Positions 11,301-27,192 of a stretch of DNA of 27,192 bases are shown one piece after another. The position numbers and the translations under genes were made by a program. The notes beneath the pieces are model-generated. The model was not told where the DNA came from and did not search any database. It saw only the letters and a list, made by a program, of their open reading frames with translations. The stretch comes from Protostelium mycophagum (Eukaryota > Evosea > Variosea > Protosteliida > Protosteliaceae). The stretch lies in assembly GCA_002081555.1 (NCBI GenBank), contig MZNV01000499.1:1-27192 (forward strand), read 5' to 3'. Numbering within the stretch: position 1 is the first letter of the stretch; the number at the start of each line of letters is the position of its first letter.

Positions 11301-13921
11301 ATGTCTTTCTCATGTCTTTAGGTCTACGAGTTTAATGTCAGCGACCAAGCGATAGACGTCATTGCCGTATTTTTATTCTGGATTTTGTTCACGATCATCA
11401 ACATGGTTGCCATGGAGTACATTGATTTCACCGGTGGTGGTTACACCCACAAGGTCTATAAGAGAGGAAAAGCTCCAAAGAATAACACTCAAGAAGCCGA
11501 AAAGGCACAGCAACAGGCTGTTCAAGCGGCCACCGAGTCCATGTCATCTTCTCTGAGTTTGGTAATTATTTTGCAAATTTCAAATATTCATTCAAATCTG
11601 AAATTTTTTCCAAATTTCAATTTTTTTTTCAAATTTACAAAATATATAAATTGAATAAAATATAGAGTGGAGGATGCTTCATGTGGAATGAGGTGCGATA
11701 CACAGTTCCAGTCAAAGAGGGTACCAGGCTTCTTTTAGAGGACGTCGAAGGTTGGATCAAGCCAGGACAGATGACTGCCCTCATGGGCTCATCTGGTGCC
11801 GGTAAGACCACGTTATTAGACGTGCTCGCTAAACGCAAAACCACGGGAACGGTGACGGGCACCATGTCTCTGAACGGAAAGCCACTCCAGGTAAATTTCA
11901 TCCTCGTTGTAGTCTGTAAATAAATTTCCGAAATACTTTTTAAAACAAATATTGACCATCTACAGATTGATTTTGAGCGTATCACTGGTTATGTTGAGCA
12001 GATGGATGTCCATAACCCCGGTCTTACCGTGCGCGAAGCCTTGCAGTTCTCTGCAAGATTACGCCAAGGCCAGGAGGTCCCCGAAGAGCAAAAGTTGGCT
12101 TATGTGGAGAGCATCTTGACTATGATGGAGATGCAGCATATGGGAGAGGCACTTATCGGAACTCTTGACTCTGGTGTCGGTATCTCCGTTGAGGTTCGTT
12201 TTCAGATTTTGAAATTCAGAAATGGCGGGAAAATCTCGAAAAATTCACTGAAAATTCTTCAGGAGAGAAAGAGATTGACTATTGGAATGGAACTGGTGGC
12301 TATTCCACACATTCTGTTTTTAGACGAGCCCACATCCGGACTTGACGCACAGTCCTCTTATAACATCATCAAGTTTATCCGTAAACTTGCTGACGCCGGA
12401 ATGCCACTCGTCTGCACCATCCATCAGCCTTCATCTGTGTTATTCGAGCACTTTGACAGGTTACTCCTCTTGGCAAAGGGCGGGAAAACGGTCTATTTCG
12501 GTGACATCGGAAAACACTCATCTACAATGATCGGATATTTCACCAAGGTGAGAAGAAATTCAACCCGAAATTTCCCGGAGATTTTGACCTGACCGTTCTG
12601 CAGAACGGTATCCGTGACTGTACCGAGGAGGAGAACCCCGCCGAGTACATGCTCGAAGCGATTGGAGCTGGAGTCCACGGCCACACTGACAAGGACTGGG
12701 CCCAGATCTGGAAGAATTCTCCAGAGAAGATTGCGGTCCAGAAGGAGATCCAGCAGATGTTGGAGCAGAAGGATGACTCCAAAGAGGAGAAGGAACCCAC
12801 GGAATTCGCGACTGGACAGCTGTACCAATTCTGGCAGGTGTACAAGAGATTGAATCTGGTCTACTGGAGAGATCCTTACTACAAGTACGTCATTTCTGAC
12901 ATTTTGACAAGTGACATGTCACTGACGTGATTGAAAACAAAAATCAAACCATTCAAAAACATCTCTGACCCTTTATAGTGTTGGAAGACTCGGCCAGGCC
13001 GTTTTCATCGGATTGATCAACGGGTTCTCTTACTGGGATCTTCAAAACTCCTCCAGCGACCTCCAGTCCCGTATCCTCTGTGTCTTTCAGTCCGTCGTGC
13101 TCGGAATCATGTTGATCTTTGGAGCCATGCCCTCTCTATTTATGCAGCGTGAATATTTCCGCAGGGACTACGCATCCAAGTTTTATTCGTGGCTTCCATT
13201 TGCTCTCAGCATGGTGCTGGTGGAGCTTCCTTATCTCGTACTTGCAGGGGCCCTCGCGATGGTCTGCAGCTACTGGTCTGCAGGTCTCGACAGCACGGCC
13301 TACAACGGGTTCTATTATTGGATCTTGTACACACTGTTTTTGTTTTACTGTGTGGCTTTTGGACAGGCCATTGCCGCCGTCACACCCAACATCTTCATGG
13401 CTATGCTGCTGCTGCCGCTTGTCATCGTCTTCTTATTCTTATTCTGTGGAGTGCTGCAGCCACCTGCCAACATGCCATACTTTTGGAGGTCATGGATGTA
13501 CCCGCTAGATCCGCTGAGGTATTATTTTATTATTATTGAATTTCTTTGCAAAAAAATATGGAAGTGCAGAAAAACTAATTTTGTTAGGTATTTCTTGGAA
13601 GGAATTGTGACAGACGTTCTTGTCGAGACAAGGGTACACTGCACACAAGAAGATTTGCAAGTCTTCCAGCCTCCAAGCAACTCCACCTGCGGCGAATACG
13701 CCGCCGCCTTTATGCAATCAGCCACAGGCTACATCGACAACCCTGACGCCACCTCCAACTGCGGTTACTGTCTATACAACAAGGGAGAGGATTTCTACAA
13801 CACGATCCCGTGGTCTGCAGATTACAGATGGAGGGACTTTGGAATCTTCACGGCTTATTGGATATTTAACATCTTTTTGGTGGTCCTGTTCATCTGGTTG
13901 TCAAGGAAACCCAGAAGATAA
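8370..13921 (+). CDS. PDR-type full-size ABCG transporter
   Basis: ATP-driven exporter of the pleiotropic drug resistance subfamily, (NBD-TMD)x2, predicted plasma membrane, about 1438 residues. The 19 exons are 8370-8536, 8582-8739, 8786-8836, 8963-9094, 9166-9464, 9509-9748, 9793-9887, 9934-10207, 10265-10453, 10514-10810, 10867-10941, 11022-11228, 11322-11561, 11666-11890, 11966-12193, 12263-12547, 12604-12884, 12979-13518, 13588-13921; every junction keeps phase. NBD1: Walker [13 protein letters not shown] (Lys replaced by Cys), signature [11 protein letters not shown], Walker [12 protein letters not shown], Tyr in the H-loop ([10 protein letters not shown]). NBD2: canonical Walker [13 protein letters not shown], degenerate signature [12 protein letters not shown], Walker [14 protein letters not shown]-loop CTIHQPSS. 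This is the Pdr5-style one-dead-site arrangement. The end of TMD2 carries [14 protein letters not shown]. Substrate unknown. Confidence 0.95.
8904..8922. repeat. GC-rich mini-hairpin (ABC transporter intron 3)
   Basis: TGTGGCGC-TGT-GCGCCACA: perfect 8-bp arms with a 3-nt TGT loop inside intron 8837-8962. Same design as the elements at 7191, 13957 and 25919. Confidence 0.8.
11286..11306. repeat. GATGTC-type palindrome in ABC transporter intron
   Basis: Arms AGACATCAC and GTGATGTCT are exact reverse complements around the loop GAT. The element sits in intron 11229-11321, 15 bp before the 3' splice site. It belongs with the ATGATATCAT/ATGACAT palindromes in the PI3-kinase introns. Confidence 0.7.
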
Positions 13922-13956
13922 AAAACAATTTTTGGATTTTTTTAATATTTTTGGTG

Positions 13957-13975
13957 GCTGCGGCTGTGCCGCAGC
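13957..13975. repeat. GC-rich mini-hairpin in ABC transporter 3' spacer
   Basis: GCTGCGGC-TGT-GCCGCAGC: perfect 8-bp arms and a TGT loop, 35 bp after the transporter stop. It lies in the 206-bp spacer shared with the convergent F-box gene, which otherwise holds no recognised gene. A following T-run is absent, so it is not a bacterial-type terminator. Confidence 0.8.
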
Positions 13976-14127
13976 TTTATCAATGATATTACCTGGCGGA
14001 CACGCATTTGTACATCTTTTTCATATGGAAAACTATCCAAATTTACAGGGTAATATGATCTACTTTTCTGTTTTATTTATACTTTATGTACATATGTGAC
14101 AGTGATTGTTGCCATGAAAATTGTCCT

Positions 14128-14913
14128 CTAGCACCCACGGATCTGTGTGTCTGGAGTGTCAAAACGGCACCTCTTCCTGATGGTCTTGTGGAGGGATCTG
14201 TGATGAGCGAGATGCTTCTCCAGTTTTGAGTATTCCACGTGCTCAATGCGTTGCAGAGTCTGAAGCACTTAGAAAATGTAAAACGATTCTGGTTTGGACA
14301 ACAGATCACATCAACAAACTTTTGTACCTTGCATTTTAGATACAACTTGATCTGATCATTCCATTGATCTTTGACCATTAAAACGAATGAATCGATGATG
14401 GCGGTGCGGTCTCCATTATCTAAGGCCATCTTTAGCCCTTTTCTCCAATGGATCGACCGCCCTACAGACAAAAATTTTGTCGTGAGCTCGGGAGACCATT
14501 GTCCTTCATATCTCGCCAAGATTTGGTCGCGGAGTCTCGCACAATATACAGATCTGGATAATGCAACATCTAAGATATACATCAACCAGAGAGGAGGTGC
14601 GTATTCTTACCATCCACTATGACCCTCTTGCTTTTCAAGAGTTCTTTCATCCATTTCAAGTTGTTGTCACGGATGGCCATACGGATTGGCAGCTGTCCAT
14701 CTATTTCTTTATCTGGTGCATAGAACTCGCCAACCTAAAGATGATGAGTTTCAAGCCTCAAAAAGTGATGTGGCTCACCAATCTCCACCATACTTTACAT
14801 ACAAGACGAGCAGAATGAAGATCCTCAAAAGGCAAAAACCTCAAGACGGTCTGAACGACATCTAAACCCAATAGATTGAAGTCATACTTCTGTATCTGTT
14901 TCGATCTTGCCAT
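14128..14913 (-). CDS. F-box protein, C-terminal part unrecognised
   Basis: Predicted substrate-recognition protein of an SCF ubiquitin ligase, about 210 residues. Exons: 14913-14779, 14734-14611, 14569-14328, 14259-14128. The start ATG at 14913 opens MARSKQIQKYDFNLL. An F-box follows at residues ~15-46 (VVQTVLRFLPFEDLHSARLV, then CKVWW). Residues ~48-90 contain LPIRMAIRDNNLKWMKELL, which resembles one degenerate ankyrin repeat. The last intron could end at 14271 (TAAG) or 14260 (TTCAG). The second gives a hydrophilic tail ending at TAG 14128 and is preferred. Keeping this intron leaves a longer open frame to 14073. Divergent from the NFRKB-like gene, with 147 bp between start codons. Confidence 0.65.
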
Positions 14914-15060
14914 TTCGATGCTGATGAAGAACTGAAGAAGGCGGAAGAGGATGGTTTTGGTTTGTTTTGTCGTAGAAACACAACGAAACACACGAAGAAA
15001 ACGCGTTAGTTCACGCGACAAAGTTGTAGTGTGACATTTTTACACTCGTTTAAGATCCCA

Positions 15061-16561
15061 ATGTGGGAACCAAAACAACAATATTTCCTGCACCTTATCA
15101 TCGACACCGATTGTGCTGCGAAATTTACAGATCGACAGATGCCTTTAGACAGTGAGAGGTTTTCAGATATTCTTGAAACTGGAACCGCGTCGCCCCAGAT
15201 TTTGAGCACGAAAGATACACTGCTGCGGTACATTAGAACCAGAGATCCACAAAAATTGGACGCAAGGTAAGCCGTCAATGCTATACCTATAACACATAAA
15301 TCATCAAGAGATTAATGCTGACAGTAAATTGAAGAAGTCAGACATATTTGTGAAGGAGTGGTCACCTCTCACGGATCACTTCATATTAAAGGTGATGTTG
15401 TTTCCGTTGTGAAAAAATGCGAGCGTACTTCCATCAACAATGTATCCTATTGTCATCATTGATGCTCCCACAAATTGTACACGTTGCACCATCGTCTCTC
15501 TTTCGATTTTGTTGCAACATCAAAAGATGCATTTTCCAAGCATGGTGTACAGACAAAAACAAACCTAGATGTCCATCACCCTTATTGACTCCTTCAGGAT
15601 ATACTTTCTTATGAGACCTTCTGCACTCTAAATGAAGAAGAGAAAGATTTTCTCCTCACCTTTCTGCCCGCACAAGACAGAGATGACGCGTCATTGAGAC
15701 GTTTATTTCAAGACCACCAAGGCATGGATGAATGCATGCGTATTTATTCACATATGCTGGCACAAGGGCAATTCCGACCGAAAAGCAGAGCTTATGTGCA
15801 AGCACAGAGGGAGATATCTTGGGGCTCAGACGTTGACTGGAAGGTGCGTTCTCTTTATTTTGAAATAAAAATCTGGCGGGAAATCTTTTGTAAATTGGCA
15901 GAAAACACAACATGAAAAATCTTCACAAATAATTCGAAAATTTAATTCTGAGAAAATAAAATTCACAGAAAATCCGGTTTGAGACTTATTACGGCAATCT
16001 ACTGCAATTCAATTATACCAGAGACTTAGAACCAACATGAAATTGTTAAGGTTTTTTGTACAAGGTATTTCAACTGGCTTAAAGCCAAGAAATAAATCCG
16101 TTTAAATTGTCACAAAGCTCTTGTAGATGTGATGCCCTGAAAGAGAAGCTCATTCAGCCTGTGGCAGTGAGCACAGCAAATAATATGTATAAAGAGGGCA
16201 TGTGTCCAGATGATTTATCCGGGCTGCTACAATCAGATGGAACACTCTCATCAAGCTGATTGGTATGGTCGGAGATGAGTTGTACTTCTTACCAATAAAA
16301 TATAAAAAATTAAAAAAACAAGTCATTCTCCTTCCACTGAAGAGGAGCTGCAGAAGAGCTGGGTCTTCTTTATCGTGAAACACCTCACCAAAGACATCCA
16401 CCACTGCATTTACAACCGCATATGATACCTCAGTTGTCATTCAGCAGGCATTAGATATCTATATACATGAAGGTAAATCAAACGAGTCTCAATCCATCCT
16501 CATTGATGCACATAAAATGACAATTAATTTGCATTTATCATCGCAAATGGAAAGACATTAA
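15061..16561 (+). CDS. NFRKB-like DEUBAD-domain protein (putative INO80-complex subunit), 3' exons provisional
   Basis: Resembles the N-terminal DEUBAD region of NFRKB/INO80G, which binds and inhibits the UCH37 deubiquitinase in the INO80 chromatin remodeller. Confident exons: 15061-15266, 15325-15391, 15598-15843, beginning MWEPKQQYFLHLI. Key segments match the family pattern: DILSYETFCTLNEEEKDFLL, TFLPAQDRDDASLRRLF, MLAQGQFRPKSRAY. The remainder is less certain. A likely exon 16014-16050 (RLRTNMKLLR) joins in phase to one starting at 16124 (CDALKEKLIQPV). Further coding-like pieces are at ~16322-16375 (EEELQKSWVFFI) and ~16437-16561 (QALDIYIHEG). The last would stop at TAA 16559-16561, overlapping the RidA stop. 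A shorter model stops at TGA 16258. The family call rests on one region; another DEUBAD protein is possible. Confidence 0.6.
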
Positions 16562-17349
16562 GCGAGAGCGATGGCCTCGATCTCAACCAAGGCAGATTTT
16601 GGGAGGTGGGCAACAGCGTAGGCAGCACGTGCTGGTGGGTCAGTGTGGAAGTCTGAACGTAATCAGAAGAGCAATCGTGTTTAATCATGTCTCTAAGTTC
16701 GTTTTTATATAAAAACATTTGTACATCCCTTTGATTGAAAGGAAAACGATGACTCACACTTGACGTAAACAGAGTTAACGGCGTTGAAGTTGGCAATGTC
16801 GCTGAGGAGAACTGTGGCCTTCACAACCTAAAGAGTCAGGAACATACATCGACGGATCATTCATCATTCATTTTACCTTCTCCAAAGAGGAGCCAGCGGC
16901 TTCTAAGATCGCCTTGAGATTCTTGAGAACCTAAGAATGAACATCAGATCAACAATGAATACGTCACGGAAGATTTGGTGTATATACACACCTGATCGGC
17001 CTGTTCTTCCACATTGTTGGAGATAAATTCGCCAGTCTATTTCCGATCACCTCTTTGTATTCTATAATCACGTACCTCAGGGATGAGCCCAAGTTGACCG
17101 CTGACGAAAATGAAACCGTTAGCCTTGATGGCTTGGCTATGATCCTTTCAGAGAGCTTTGCAGGATTCTCTACACCTACCTGTATGCAGCTACAGCGGCG
17201 GGGGCGTTCTTTGTGTGGATCACTTCTCTGCTCATGTTTCTCTGTTGTATTTGAATTCGGCTGTTTTGAAACGAATGAACGCAGCTTCTAAAGGGTGTCG
17301 AAGATGATGTCTTGAGTCTCAAGAAAGGGCGAATGATGATGTTTGGCAT
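16558..17349 (-). CDS. RIDA: RidA/YjgF/UK114 family enamine/imine deaminase, probably mitochondrial
   Basis: Hydrolyses reactive 2-aminoacrylate and related enamine/imine intermediates released by PLP enzymes; trimeric family. Exons: 17349-17180, 17136-17076, 17036-16992, 16930-16877, 16827-16758, 16652-16558; all phases agree and the product is 164 residues. The first ~38 residues (MPNIIIRPFLRLKTSSS...) are basic, Ser/Thr-rich and free of acid, which suits a mitochondrial presequence. The second Met (MSREVIHTKNAP) starts the conserved domain and could yield a cytosolic form. Family motifs: AAYSQAIKANG across the first splice, FVSGQLGLIPETGEF, EEQADQVLKNLKAIL, VVKATVLLSDIANFNAVN, DPPARAAYAVAHLPKSALVE. 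The Arg of PPAR is the family's substrate-binding arginine. The usual GPYSQA is AAYSQA here. Confidence 0.93.
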
Positions 17350-17386
17350 GTTGGGGGAATTACAAAGTGGCAAGTTGTAGAGATGA

Positions 17387-17730
17387 TTAGATATTTTCAA
17401 TATTTTGGGAGGAGCACAAGACCGACAGATCGGGAAACACCATAAGGAAGCTCACCTCTATCACGAATAAGTCGTCTTGAAGGACGAAGATAGTTTGAAC
17501 TGTTGCGAGACAACAAAGAGACGAGATCATCTTGTGACTTGAATCGGGACTGAGGTGAGCACCATCCTTCACCTAATGCCATCATGGTTTATGGATCACG
17601 CCAGAAATTCCGTCCTATCATGAATGATACCATTAATGATATAATTTCGCCTGTTAAATGAAAGTGACGACTGCGGATTTTGATGACCAGCAGATATTCT
17701 TGGTGGACGGACAGAGAATAACACTCAGCC

Positions 17731-17732
<2 letters not shown>
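17387..17732 (-). other. Unresolved frame upstream of RidA, possible small gene
   Basis: A possible 95-residue protein: exon 17732-17631 (MAECYSLSVHQEY) joined in phase 0 over a 58-nt intron to exon 17572-17387, ending 37 bp before the RidA ATG. No family was recognised. Its ATG would overlap, in a shared CATG, the preferred ATG of the divergent PI3-kinase gene. Both starts are therefore unlikely to be real. Without it, 17350-17730 is a shared divergent promoter of about 380 bp. Confidence 0.22.
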
Positions 17733-26742
<9,010 letters not shown>

Positions 26743-27192
26743 AATTGTATTAAAGATTGTCTTGTCGCTTCTGAACATTGTCTATCATGATTTCTTCGGA
26801 CTTTCGACAAGAAGAAATGTTCTGTGACACAAAATCCTTGCGACGTGTGACACAAAGAAATATCCACCACGTCCATCGCACGTTATGTCACCAAAACGAT
26901 CATTGTCGGACTCTGGAGAGGTTTGAGATTGGCGACAGGTTGCGACGCCCCTCTGATGCTTGTTGTGTATTAATCCAAGCCGACGCCGCGGCGTGCTTTG
27001 TAGAAAGAGTCTTCCACTAGCGCTGCACCGCGGCGACAGAATTGTTGATGGAAGGTTTGAACAGGCATTATTGGTATGAGAGCTCTTTGTGGCCAACATG
27101 CTGGTAAAATGCCCCTCAGATTGCGAGTTTTCTGCATTTTGGTGTCGGCTTGCCTTGAGAGGGTCCTCTGGATTTTGCACAACACAACCCGT
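26743..27192. other. Unresolved right flank, no gene recognised
   Basis: About 450 bp after the PI3-kinase stop. The longest frames are minus 27180-26785 (131 codons) and minus 27185-26970, which ends CRRGAALVEDSFYKARRG. Neither shows a recognisable domain, and the 131-codon frame starts at a GTG, not an ATG. The segment is more GC-rich than the introns, so it could be the 3' end of a minus-strand gene extending beyond the window. Confidence 0.3.

Noticed and set aside
12493-12845. Minus-strand ORFs of 111 and 101 codons
   Set aside because: Antisense to ABC transporter exons 12263-12547 and 12604-12884.
13119-13539. Overlapping plus-strand ORFs of 129 and 116 codons
   Set aside because: Alternate frames of the ABC transporter exon 12979-13518, which carries the real membrane-domain sequence.

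Overview
This is nuclear DNA from an intron-rich eukaryote. Genes are packed tightly on both strands and carry many short GT-AG introns (about 38-300 nt). Coding sequence is near-balanced in GC, introns are AT-rich, and spacers are often under 200 bp. A ~1400-residue Pdr5-like full-size ABCG transporter, a Ras-binding-domain PI3-kinase with a long low-complexity N-terminus, and the compact gene structure suggest an amoebozoan (protosteloid or dictyostelid-like). That assignment is inference from gene content only. No mobile element, tRNA, rRNA or CRISPR was seen.

Layout: (1) complement <1-2522, secreted class-3 lipase with an FN3 domain and a Ser/Thr-rich tail that runs off the left edge. (2) 2523-3200, a 30-bp tandem repeat and an orphan coding-like stretch. 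(3) complement 3201-4969, SWT1-like PIN nuclease with an N-terminal Cys finger and a C-terminal F-box, divergent by 76 bp from (4) 5046-7939, TFIIIC subunit 5. (5) complement 7936-8223, possible 63-residue protein. (6) 8370-13921, PDR-type ABC transporter with 19 exons. (7) complement 14128-14913, F-box protein, divergent from (8) 15061-~16561, NFRKB-like DEUBAD protein. (9) complement 16558-17349, mitochondrial RidA-type deaminase. (10) 17350-17730, unresolved. (11) 17731-26742, a ~1409-residue PI3-kinase of 34 exons with an MIT domain N-terminal to the usual RBD-C2-helical-kinase core. (12) 26743-27192, unresolved.

The genes do not form one pathway. Several are nuclear gene-expression factors (TFIIIC5, SWT1-like, NFRKB-like), two are F-box proteins, and two are membrane or signalling proteins. 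The most unusual things are the MIT-PI3K architecture, the zinc-finger/PIN/F-box architecture, and a set of short motifs confined to noncoding DNA: GC-rich mini-hairpins, ATGATATCAT-type palindromes, TTTGGCGGGAAA elements, and a CGTTGTAGAT decamer.

Exon models were built by hand from splice consensus, reading phase and remembered family motifs. Boundaries are strong where stated and provisional elsewhere.
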